DNA of 7,984 bases, from the NCBI GenBank assembly GCA_002317325.1, contig DCJB01000095.1:1-7984 (forward strand), given 5' to 3'. The notes under the pieces were generated by a model that was not told where the DNA came from, ran no database searches, and saw only the letters and a list, made by a program, of their open reading frames with translations. The DNA is from Bacteroidales bacterium UBA1711 (GTDB lineage Bacteria; Bacteroidota; Bacteroidia; Bacteroidales; P3). This document shows, one piece after another, positions 1 to 5,878 of the stretch. How positions within the stretch are numbered: position 1 is the stretch's first letter; each line of letters begins with the position of its first letter. The position numbers were made by a program, and so were the translations under genes.

Positions 1-1073
1 TCCTGCTCGCTGTCGGCCCCCAGCTCGCGCATACCGCCCAGCATAGCCACCTTGTGGGGCCGGGGCAGCCGCACGAAGCTGTCCAACGCCGCCTTCATGC
101 TGGACGGGTTGGCATTGTAGCAGTCTATAAACAGGGCGTTGCGGCCCGTCTCCTTATATTGCGACCGCTTGTTGGCGGGCGCGTACTCCTCCACAGCCTC
201 TTTCACATCCCACAGGTCCACGTGGAAGAACTGCCCCACCGCGGCGGCGGCCATGGCGTTGTCGAAATTGTAGCCCCCGAGGAGCTGCGACTGGATGGTA
301 TAGACGCTGTCGCCCCACTCAACGTAGAACTTGAGGTAGGGGTCGGCGCCCACGAGGTGCCCCTGCAGCCCCGAGCCTTCTGCCGCGCCGTAGGTGACGG
401 CCTTCAGCCCGCAGCGGGCGGCCTGTTCGACAAGGACGGCATTCTCGGCGCAGACGAAGGCGGTGCCGCCCTTGGCCGCCAAGTGCCTGTAGAGCTCGGT
501 CTTGGTGCGCACCACCCCCTCGAAACTGCCGAACCCCTCGAGGTGGGCGCGCCCCACGTTGGTGATGAGGCCGTAGTCGGGGTCGGCAATGCGGCAGAGC
601 GACTCAATCTCGCCCGGATGGCTGGCGCCCATCTCCACTATGGCCATCTCGGCATCCCTCGGAATGGCGAGCACCGTCAGCGGCACCCCGAGGTGGTTGT
701 TGAAGTTGCCCTGCGTGGCAAAAGTGCGGTAGCGGCGCCCGAGGACGGCGCGCGTCAGCTCCTTGGTGGTGGTCTTCCCGTTGGTCCCCGTGATGCCGAT
801 TACGGGGATAGCGAGCCGGCGGCGGTGGTGGGCGGCCAGCTGCTGCAGGGTGAGCAGCACGTCGTGGGACAGCAGGCAGCGGGAGTCGGCGCGCGCCGCA
901 GGGTCGCTCACCACGCAGAGGGCCGCCCCCTCTTCCAGCGCCTGGCGGACGAAGGCGTTGCCGTCAAACCTCTCTCCCTTGAAGGCGAAGAAGATACAGC
1001 CGGGCGTGATATTGCGCGAGTCAGTCGTCACGCAGTGCGACTTGAGGTAGGCATCGTAGAGTTGTTCTATCAT
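1..1073 (-). CDS. murF: UDP-N-acetylmuramoyl-tripeptide--D-alanyl-D-alanine ligase (MurF), 3' end beyond window
   Basis: MurF joins D-Ala-D-Ala to the UDP-MurNAc-tripeptide in the cytoplasm, the last step of soluble peptidoglycan precursor synthesis, using ATP. Reading the minus strand from the ATG at 1073-1071 gives 357 uninterrupted codons (protein begins MIEQLYDAYLKS). Visible Mur-ligase features are TDSR near residues 17-20 in the UDP-sugar-binding domain, the ATP-binding loop GTNGKTTTKE at about 96-105, the NFNNHLGVPLT and EMGASHPGEIE blocks of the central ATPase domain, and DCYNANPSSMKAAL near residue 322, which is typical of MurF among Mur ligases. An in-frame TAA lies four codons upstream of the ATG and no other ATG intervenes, so the start is well fixed. 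The family is usually around 430-460 residues, so roughly the last fifth is missing at the window edge. It is transcribed divergently from dnaK. No clear TAnnTTTG promoter was found upstream. Confidence 0.95.
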   Translation of the reverse strand, partial: MIEQLYDAYLKSHCVTTDSRNITPGCIFFAFKGERFDGNAFVRQALEEGAALCVVSDPAARADSRCLLSHDVLLTLQQLAAHHRRRLAIPVIGITGTNGKTTTKELTRAVLGRRYRTFATQGNFNNHLGVPLTVLAIPRDAEMAIVEMGASHPGEIESLCRIADPDYGLITNVGRAHLEGFGSFEGVVRTKTELYRHLAAKGGTAFVCAENAVLVEQAARCGLKAVTYGAAEGSGLQGHLVGADPYLKFYVEWGDSVYTIQSQLLGGYNFDNAMAAAAVGQFFHVDLWDVKEAVEEYAPANKRSQYKETGRNALFIDCYNANPSSMKAALDSFVRLPRPHKVAMLGGMRELGADSEQ

Positions 1074-1130
1074 GACAACAAGTTATTTTGACTGTCACGA
1101 TAACTGCGATTGCGCCATATTATTGCCCCG

Positions 1131-1179
1131 CACTGCCAAATTGTCAGCCCCCGCCCCCTCGATATGACAGTTGGCACTG
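1131..1179. promoter_or_regulatory. Imperfect inverted repeat in the murF-dnaK divergent region
   Basis: The left arm (1131-1146, CACTGCCAAATTGTCA) and right arm (1165-1179, TGACAGTTGGCACTG) are inverted copies that align with one single-base gap and two mismatches. The right arm overlaps the sigma-54-like -24 box of dnaK. A further CTGTCA lies at 1092-1097, so the TGACA/TGTCA word occurs three times in about 80 bp. This could be an operator or a protein-binding dyad, which is inference. The canonical CIRCE element (TTAGCACTC-N9-GAGTGCTAA) is not present. Confidence 0.5.
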
Positions 1180-1187
1180 ATGTTGCA
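1171..1187 (+). promoter_or_regulatory. Sigma-54 (RpoN)-type -24/-12 promoter upstream of dnaK
   Basis: The sequence is TTGGCAC-TGATG-TTGCA. It matches the sigma-54 consensus TTGGCAC-N5-TTGCA at every fixed position, with the -24 GG (1173-1174) and -12 GC (1185-1186) at the required spacing. It points toward dnaK, predicting a start near 1198 and a 5' leader of about 77 nt. No convincing TAnnTTTG box was found between 1074 and 1274. Assignment to RpoN rests on consensus matching only; a partner activator site was not identified. Confidence 0.6.
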
Positions 1188-1274
1188 ACAGCCTATGCGG
1201 GACCGGAGCCCTCCCCCGCGAGAGGCAAAAAGCCCCAACCAACTTCAACCGTAAAATCAAAAAAACAATACACA

Positions 1275-3212
1275 ATGGGAAAAATCATCGGAATCGACTT
1301 AGGAACAACCAACAGCTGTGTTTCTGTCATGGAGGGCAACGAGCCCGTAGTCATTGCCAATAGCGAAGGCAACCGCACCACCCCCTCGGTGGTCGGATTC
1401 ATCGAAAACGGCGACCGCAAGGTGGGCGACCCCGCCAAACGCCAGGCCATCACCAACCCCCACAACACCGTCTATAGCATCAAACGCTTCATGGGCGAGA
1501 CCTTCGACCGCGTGCAGAAAGAGATTGCCTCCGTGCCCTACAAAGTGGTCAAAGGCGACAACAACACCCCGCGCGTCGACATCAACGGCCGCCTCTACAC
1601 CCCGCAGGAAATTTCCGCCATCGTCCTGCAGAAGATGAAGAAGACCGCCGAAGACTACCTCGGCACCGAAGTCACCGAAGCCGTCATCACCGTGCCCGCC
1701 TACTTCAACGACTCGCAGCGCCAGGCCACCAAGGAGGCCGGCGAGATTGCAGGCCTCAAGGTCCGCCGCATCGTCAACGAACCCACCGCCGCCGCGCTCG
1801 CCTACGGCCTCGACAAGAAAAACCAGGACATGAACGTGGCCGTCTTCGACCTCGGCGGCGGCACCTTCGACATCTCCATCCTCAACCTCGGCGACGGCGT
1901 GTTTGAGGTCAAGGCCACCAACGGCAACACCCACCTCGGCGGCGACGACTTCGACCAAAAGATTATCAACTGGCTCGCCGACGAATTCATGGCCGACAAG
2001 CGCATCGACCTCCGCAAAGACCCCATGGCCATGCAGCGCCTCAAAGAAGCCGCCGAAAAAGCCAAATGCGAACTCTCCAGCAGCCAGCAGACCGAAATCA
2101 ACCTCCCCTACATCACCGTCGCCGACGGCGTGCCGCAGCACCTGGTCAAGCCCCTGACCCGCGCCAAGTTCGAGCAGCTCTGCGACGACCTCATCCAGGC
2201 CACCCTCGAACCCTGCCGCCAGGCCATGAAGGACGCCGGCCTCAGCAACAGCGACATCAACGAAGTCATCCTCGTGGGCGGCTCCACACGCATCCCCGCC
2301 ATCCAGCAGATTGTGGAGAAGTTCTTCGGCAAGACCCCCAGCAAGGGCGTCAACCCCGACGAGGTGGTGGCCGTGGGCGCCGCCATCCAGGGCGGCGTGC
2401 TCACCGGCGAGGTGAAGGATGTCCTCCTCCTCGACGTCACCCCCCTCAGCCTCGGCATCGAGACCCTCGGCGGCGTCATGACCAAGATGATCGAGTCCAA
2501 CACCACCATCCCCACCAAGAAGAGCCAGGTCTTCAGCACCGCCGCCGACAACCAGCCCGAGGTCGAAATCCACGTGCTCCAGGGCGAGCGCCCCATGGCC
2601 AACCAGAATAAGACCATCGGCCGCTTCCACCTCGCCGGCATCCCCCCGGCACCCCGCGGAGTGCCTCAGATCGAGGTCACCTTCGACATCGACGCCAACG
2701 GCATCCTTAACGTCAGCGCCATCGACAAAGCCACCGGCAAGAGCCAGAACATCCGCATCGAGGCCTCCAGCGGACTCTCCGAAGAGGAAATCAAGCGCAT
2801 GAAGGCCGAAGCCGAAGCCAACGCCGACGCCGACAAACGCGCCAAAGAGGAGATTGAGAAAATCAACAACGCCGACGGCATGATTTTCCAGAGCGAGAAG
2901 AACCTCAAAGAGTTCGGCGACAAGATTCCCGCCGAGAAGAAGGCCGCTATCGAATCCGCCCTCGCCGAGCTCAAGGCCGCCCACACCGCCCGCAACGCCC
3001 AGCAAATCGACCAGGCCATGGAAAAAATCAACCAGGCATGGCAGGCCGCCAGCGAGGATATGTACAAGGCCCAGCAGCAAGCCGGCCCCCAAGGCCAGCC
3101 CGGCGCCAACTGCAACTGCGGCCCCGACTGCAACGGCGGCTGCAACGGCGCCCAAAACCCCTCCCAAGGCAGCGACAACGTCCAAGACGTCGACTTCGAG
3201 GAAGTAAAGTAG
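1275..3212 (+). CDS. dnaK: Molecular chaperone DnaK (Hsp70)
   Basis: DnaK is the cytoplasmic Hsp70. It binds exposed hydrophobic peptides and releases them in an ATP cycle driven by DnaJ and GrpE, neither of which is encoded nearby. The protein has 645 residues, close to the usual 600-640. The three Hsp70 signatures are present: IGIDLGTTNS at about 5-14, VFDLGGGTFDISIL at about 190-203, and VILVGGSTRIPAIQQIV at about 331-347. The interdomain linker DVLLLD is at 382-387, followed by the substrate-binding domain (VTPLSLGIET onward), a helical lid rich in Lys, Glu and Ala, and the EEVK terminus. I chose the ATG at 1275 because MGKIIGIDLG is the family N-terminus and an A-rich leader precedes it. 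The frame is open back to 1110, but the 55 extra residues are not Hsp70-like. The tail near 613-623 has CNCGPDCNGGC, an unusual four-cysteine cluster. Third codon positions are strongly C/G-rich, as expected for a highly expressed gene. Confidence 0.98.
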   Translation: MGKIIGIDLGTTNSCVSVMEGNEPVVIANSEGNRTTPSVVGFIENGDRKVGDPAKRQAITNPHNTVYSIKRFMGETFDRVQKEIASVPYKVVKGDNNTPRVDINGRLYTPQEISAIVLQKMKKTAEDYLGTEVTEAVITVPAYFNDSQRQATKEAGEIAGLKVRRIVNEPTAAALAYGLDKKNQDMNVAVFDLGGGTFDISILNLGDGVFEVKATNGNTHLGGDDFDQKIINWLADEFMADKRIDLRKDPMAMQRLKEAAEKAKCELSSSQQTEINLPYITVADGVPQHLVKPLTRAKFEQLCDDLIQATLEPCRQAMKDAGLSNSDINEVILVGGSTRIPAIQQIVEKFFGKTPSKGVNPDEVVAVGAAIQGGVLTGEVKDVLLLDVTPLSLGIETLGGVMTKMIESNTTIPTKKSQVFSTAADNQPEVEIHVLQGERPMANQNKTIGRFHLAGIPPAPRGVPQIEVTFDIDANGILNVSAIDKATGKSQNIRIEASSGLSEEEIKRMKAEAEANADADKRAKEEIEKINNADGMIFQSEKNLKEFGDKIPAEKKAAIESALAELKAAHTARNAQQIDQAMEKINQAWQAASEDMYKAQQQAGPQGQPGANCNCGPDCNGGCNGAQNPSQGSDNVQDVDFEEVK

Positions 3213-3221
3213 CCGCGTATC

Positions 3222-3274
3222 CCGACACAAACAATCCGTGCAGCCGGCAAGGTTGCACGGATTGTTTGTGTCGG
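3222..3274 (+). terminator. Long perfect hairpin after dnaK
   Basis: A perfect 21-bp inverted repeat (arms 3222-3242 and 3254-3274) encloses an 11-nt loop and begins 9 bp after the dnaK stop codon. Its position and strength suggest transcription termination or 3'-end protection of the dnaK mRNA. There is no T-run after the right arm, so a classical intrinsic terminator is not certain. Confidence 0.75.
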
Positions 3275-3533
3275 CATTCTCGGCGAGACCTCCGCTCGCG
3301 AGCGCCTTCGCTTCAGACTGCTCCGATTGTTCAGCCCCCATCACCTCGTGCTTGCAAGCCCCGGCAGGGGGCATTCGGAAAGGTGTGCAAAACGACTATA
3401 CACCGCCGCAGGAACAGATGAATGCGGCAAAAAAGAGAGGCGGAATGCCGCAATAGGCAAGGCTGATTCACAACACAATATAAAAAAAGGAAACAATTTG
3501 CTTCAAAAAAGCCTCCGTTTCAAAAGAAATGAA
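3275..3533. other. Non-coding stretch between dnaK and rmlB
   Basis: No credible gene was found here; the open frames are short, overlap one another and resemble no family. Small symmetric elements are visible: a 12-bp palindrome CGCTCGCGAGCG (3293-3304), a 10-bp palindrome GCTTGCAAGC (3350-3359), a short GC hairpin (3358-3372) and 7-bp arms TGCGGCA/TGCCGCA (3423-3429 and 3446-3452, 16-nt spacer). From about 3470 the DNA turns A/T-rich toward the candidate rmlB promoter. No tRNA or rRNA was recognised. Confidence 0.6.
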
Positions 3534-3541
3534 TAACTTTG
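3534..3541 (+). promoter_or_regulatory. Candidate rmlB promoter -7 box
   Basis: TAACTTTG fits the Bacteroidota -7 consensus TAnnTTTG and sits 87 bp before the rmlB ATG at the end of an A-rich stretch. No TTTG -33 box was found at the expected 19-21 bp spacing. The predicted transcript starts near 3548. Confidence 0.5.
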
Positions 3542-3567
3542 CGCCGTGGTTGCGTTGGCCGTAGAAA

Positions 3568-3582
3568 GCCGCCAAAGGCGGC
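3568..3582 (+). promoter_or_regulatory. GC hairpin in the rmlB leader
   Basis: GCCGCC-AAA-GGCGGC is a perfect 6-bp all-GC stem with a 3-nt loop. It is followed by a C-rich stretch (about 3586-3602) and lies roughly 46 nt before the rmlB start. If transcription begins near 3548 it falls in the 5' untranslated region. A role in expression is inference. Confidence 0.4.
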
Positions 3583-3628
3583 AATCCGCCCCCCTCCCTC
3601 CGCCACAAAAACCGACAATACTAATGCC

Positions 3629-4765
3629 ATGAAAAGGAACATCATCATCACCGGCGGAGCCGGTTTTATCGGGTCGCACGTGGTGCGCCTGTTTGTGAAC
3701 AAGTACCCCGACTACCGCATCATCAACCTCGACAAACTCACCTACGCCGGCAACCTCGCCAACCTCAAGGACGTGGAGGACAAGCCCAACTACCGTTTCG
3801 TGAAGATGGACATCTGCGACTTCCAGGGGGTCCTGAACCTCATGAAGGAGGAGCAGGTGGACGGCATCATCCACCTCGCCGCCGAGTCGCACGTCGACCG
3901 CTCCATCAAAGACCCCTTCACCTTCGCCCAAACCAACGTCATGGGCACCCTCTCCTTGCTGCAGGCCGCCAAACTCTGCTGGGAGTCGCTGCCCGAAAAG
4001 TATCACGGCAAACGGTTCTACCACATCAGCACCGACGAGGTCTATGGCGCGTTGGAACTGACCCACCCCGCCGGCATCCAGCCCCCCTTCTCCACCAAGG
4101 CCTCCAGCGGCAAAAACCACCTGGCCTACGGCGACAAGTTCTTCACCGAAGACCTCAAATACCAGCCCCACAGCCCCTACAGCGCCGCCAAAGCCTCCTC
4201 CGACCACTTTGTGCGCGCCTTCCACGACACCTACGGCCTCCCCACCGTGGTCACCAACTGCTCCAACAACTACGGCCCCTGCCAGTTCCCCGAAAAACTC
4301 ATCCCGCTCTTCATCAACAACATCCGCCACCGCAAACCACTCCCCGTCTATGGCAGGGGCGAAAATGTCCGCGACTGGCTGTATGTCGTCGATCACGCCC
4401 GCGCCATCGACGCCATCTTCCACCAAGGCCGCATCGCCGAAACCTACAATATCGGCGGCTTCAACGAGTGGAAGAACATCGACATCATCCGGCTCCTCAT
4501 CCGCACCGTGGACCGCCTCCTCGGACGCAGCGAGGGCGAGGACGACCGCCTCATCACCTTCGTGACCGACCGGGCTGGCCACGATATGCGCTACGCCATC
4601 GACAGCACCAAACTCCAGCGCGAACTGGGCTGGGAACCCTCACTCCAATTCGAAGAAGGCATCGAACTGACGGCGCGCTGGTATTTGGACAACCAGCAGT
4701 GGATGGACAACGTGACTAACGGCGACTACCTGAAATACTACGAGGATATGTACGCCCGCCGATAG
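3629..4765 (+). CDS. rmlB: dTDP-glucose 4,6-dehydratase (RmlB)
   Basis: RmlB converts dTDP-D-glucose to dTDP-4-keto-6-deoxy-D-glucose with bound NAD+, the second step toward dTDP-L-rhamnose and related deoxysugars for surface polysaccharide. The protein is 378 residues and belongs to the extended short-chain dehydrogenase/reductase fold. Visible features are the NAD-binding TGGAGFIGSH (8-17), the conserved HLAAESHVDRS block, the catalytic STDEVYG (134-140, with Thr135-Asp136-Glu137), and YSAAK (Tyr184, Lys188). Substrate-binding blocks NCSNNYGPCQFPEKLIP and VYGRGENVRDWLYV follow. The start is the ATG opening MKRNIIITGGAGFIG. The frame is open back to a TTG at 3539, but those 30 residues are not RmlB-like. 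The residues between STDEVYG and YSAAK form a longer loop than in enterobacterial RmlB. No rmlA, rmlC or rmlD is adjacent and terminators bound it, so it looks monocistronic. Confidence 0.95.
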   Translation: MKRNIIITGGAGFIGSHVVRLFVNKYPDYRIINLDKLTYAGNLANLKDVEDKPNYRFVKMDICDFQGVLNLMKEEQVDGIIHLAAESHVDRSIKDPFTFAQTNVMGTLSLLQAAKLCWESLPEKYHGKRFYHISTDEVYGALELTHPAGIQPPFSTKASSGKNHLAYGDKFFTEDLKYQPHSPYSAAKASSDHFVRAFHDTYGLPTVVTNCSNNYGPCQFPEKLIPLFINNIRHRKPLPVYGRGENVRDWLYVVDHARAIDAIFHQGRIAETYNIGGFNEWKNIDIIRLLIRTVDRLLGRSEGEDDRLITFVTDRAGHDMRYAIDSTKLQRELGWEPSLQFEEGIELTARWYLDNQQWMDNVTNGDYLKYYEDMYARR

Positions 4766-4790
4766 GATTCGCCCCGCTATGGGGACAAAA

Positions 4791-4836
4791 AAAAGAGAGA
4801 GAGGCGCCTGCATCTGCAGGCGCCTCTCTCTCTTTT
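4791..4836. terminator. Bidirectional terminator between rmlB and rpsP
   Basis: A perfect 22-bp inverted repeat (arms 4791-4812 and 4815-4836) has only 2 bp between the arms, so the real hairpin is about 21 bp with a 4-nt loop. It lies between convergent rmlB and rpsP. Eight As (4787-4794) give a T8 tract when read on the rpsP strand, and TTTT (4833-4836) ends the plus-strand side. It should terminate both genes. Confidence 0.88.
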
Positions 4837-4869
4837 CTTAGCGCCGACGGACTGCCGGCGCCGGGGCTG

Positions 4870-5430
4870 CTATGCCTCGGCGGCAGGAGCCTCCTCGGCG
4901 GGAGCCTCGCTGTTCTCGACGGCGGCTTCGGCCTCGGCAGCGGCCTTGGCGGCAGCCTCGGCCTCGGCGGCCGCTTTGCGCTTGGCGGCAACGGCGGCAG
5001 CCTTGGTCTCATTGAACTTCTTCTCGCACTCGAGACGCTCTTTCTTCACGTTGCGGAGCTTGCTCTCGGCCTCGTTCTTCACGCTGGCAATCTTGGCCTC
5101 TTTGGCCTGAAGCCACTCGTTGAACTTCACGTCGGCCTGCTCCTGCGTGATGGCGCCTTTGCGCACTCCCACCTCCAGGTGGTGCTTCAGCAGCACGCCC
5201 TTGTAGGAGAGGATACGCCGCACGGTGTCGCTCGGCTGGGCGCCGAAGGTCAGCCACTGGCAGGCCCTGTCAACATCAAGGGTGATGGTGGCGGGGTTGG
5301 TGAGCGGATTGTATGTGCCTAATTTCTCGATAAATTTTCCATCCCGAGGTGCACGACCATCCGCAACAACGATGTGGTAGAAGGGCTGATTCTTCTTACC
5401 ATGACGCTGCAATCTGATTCTTGAAGGCAT
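4870..5430 (-). CDS. rpsP: 30S ribosomal protein bS16
   Basis: bS16 binds 16S rRNA and helps assemble the small ribosomal subunit. The minus strand encodes 186 residues starting MPSRIRLQRHGKKNQPFYHI. The family block (FYHIVVADGRAPRDGKFIEKLGTYNP) spans about residues 17-42 and the conserved core runs to about 85. After it comes roughly 100 residues rich in Lys, Glu and Ala, predicted to be helical or coiled and ending in a low-complexity Ala/Glu tail. E. coli bS16 is about 82 residues; such tails are usual in Bacteroidota, so this is not a fusion. The start is the ATG at 5430, because family proteins begin MPxRIRLxR and a typical A/T-rich leader precedes it; the frame extends 15 codons further with no family match. 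It stands alone, without the rimM-trmD-rplS neighbours seen in Proteobacteria. Its promoter box is at 5484-5491. Confidence 0.97.
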   Translation of the reverse strand: MPSRIRLQRHGKKNQPFYHIVVADGRAPRDGKFIEKLGTYNPLTNPATITLDVDRACQWLTFGAQPSDTVRRILSYKGVLLKHHLEVGVRKGAITQEQADVKFNEWLQAKEAKIASVKNEAESKLRNVKKERLECEKKFNETKAAAVAAKRKAAAEAEAAAKAAAEAEAAVENSEAPAEEAPAAEA

Positions 5431-5483
5431 AATGTGTTGTTTGTTAATTGTTAAAACGGAATACGATTCTCGCATCCAGCTTG

Positions 5484-5491
5484 CAAAGATA
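5484..5491 (-). promoter_or_regulatory. rpsP promoter -7 box
   Basis: Read on the minus strand this is TATCTTTG followed by CA, a full match to the Bacteroidota -7 consensus TAnnTTTG. It lies 53 bp upstream of the rpsP ATG. No TTTG -33 box was found at the expected spacing; the upstream DNA is A-rich. Confidence 0.65.
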
Positions 5492-5765
5492 CTACTTTTT
5501 TCTCATTCGTGATATTTTTTTTTGCCGACGGGTCATTTTTTTCGGCTTGCGGCTGCGGGGGGGACGACGAAGGGCAGCGGAAAACCGAAGCCCTATCGGA
5601 CAAGGCGCTGCCCCCCCCCCGCATAGTGCCCCCCCCCGGCACATCCGCTCACCCCGCCGCGGGCAGAGCAGACGGACCGGCGCCAACACACCCAAGTGTG
5701 AGTTGGCATGAACAGCAACGCTGCGAAAAATTTACGTTTTTTCTCAGCAATATCAAAAAAAAGTG
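5492..5765. other. Gene-free region with long C-tracts between rpsP and the secreted-protein gene
   Basis: No credible gene was found; the short open frames are low-complexity and unlike known proteins. The region holds a G7 run (5557-5563), then C10 (5611-5620) and C9 (5629-5637) separated by 8 bp in similar contexts (TGC10GCA and TGC9GGCA). A hairpin follows at 5682-5707, and then A/T-rich DNA with short A and T runs. Whether the tracts matter to either flanking gene is unknown. Confidence 0.6.
5682..5707. repeat. Inverted repeat (hairpin) upstream of the secreted-protein promoter
   Basis: GCCAACACAC (5682-5691) pairs with GTGTG-AG-TTGGC (5696-5707), giving a 10-bp stem with a 2-nt bulge and a 4-nt loop CCAA. 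It lies 58 bp before the candidate -7 box at 5766. It could be an operator-like dyad or a weak terminator; there is no T-run immediately after it. Confidence 0.5.
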
Positions 5766-5773
5766 TATATTTG
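5766..5773 (+). promoter_or_regulatory. Promoter -7 box for the secreted-protein gene
   Basis: TATATTTG followed by CA matches the Bacteroidota -7 consensus TAnnTTTG. It is 105 bp upstream of the ATG at 5879, which gives an A/T-rich leader of about 100 nt. No TTTG -33 box was found at the usual spacing. Confidence 0.6.
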
Positions 5774-5878
5774 CAAACCATTTTCATCCGCAAAGCAATC
5801 GAAAAAAAACAGTCTTCACCGAACAATAACGACAATATTATCAATTAATTAATTCACATTCATTAAAAACAAACCCAC

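Noticed and set aside
54..1091. 345-codon open frame on the plus strand opposite murF
   Set aside because: The minus strand clearly encodes MurF with all its motifs. The opposite frame is compositionally biased and unlike any family.
1131..1179. CIRCE (HrcA) operator upstream of dnaK
   Set aside because: The dyad arms do not resemble TTAGCACTC/GAGTGCTAA and the spacing is wrong.
1110..1274. 55-residue N-terminal extension of dnaK
   Set aside because: The frame is open, but the residues are not Hsp70-like, they overlap the predicted promoter, and the family start MGKIIGIDLG fits the ATG at 1275.
1299..3374. 691-codon open frame on the minus strand across dnaK
   Set aside because: It is a shadow of the strongly biased, C-rich third positions of dnaK. 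Its product is low-complexity Val/Gly/Ala/Asp/Leu repeats with no family resemblance.
3275..3533. tRNA, small RNA gene or CRISPR array in the dnaK-rmlB gap
   Set aside because: No cloverleaf, no regularly spaced repeats and no promoter ahead of a structured stretch; only short isolated palindromes are present.
3539..3628. 30-residue N-terminal extension of rmlB from a TTG
   Set aside because: It overlaps the candidate promoter and leader hairpin, and RmlB proteins begin just before the TGGAGFIGSH motif.
5703..5720. Second sigma-54-like site (TTGGCAT) upstream of the secreted-protein gene
   Set aside because: The GC element falls two bases too close and no TTGC is present, so -24/-12 geometry fails.
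5593..5844. 83-codon minus-strand open frame in the C-tract region
   Set aside because: It depends on homopolymer runs and overlaps the promoter of the gene on the other strand. Its translation is low-complexity, with no family match or plausible start context.
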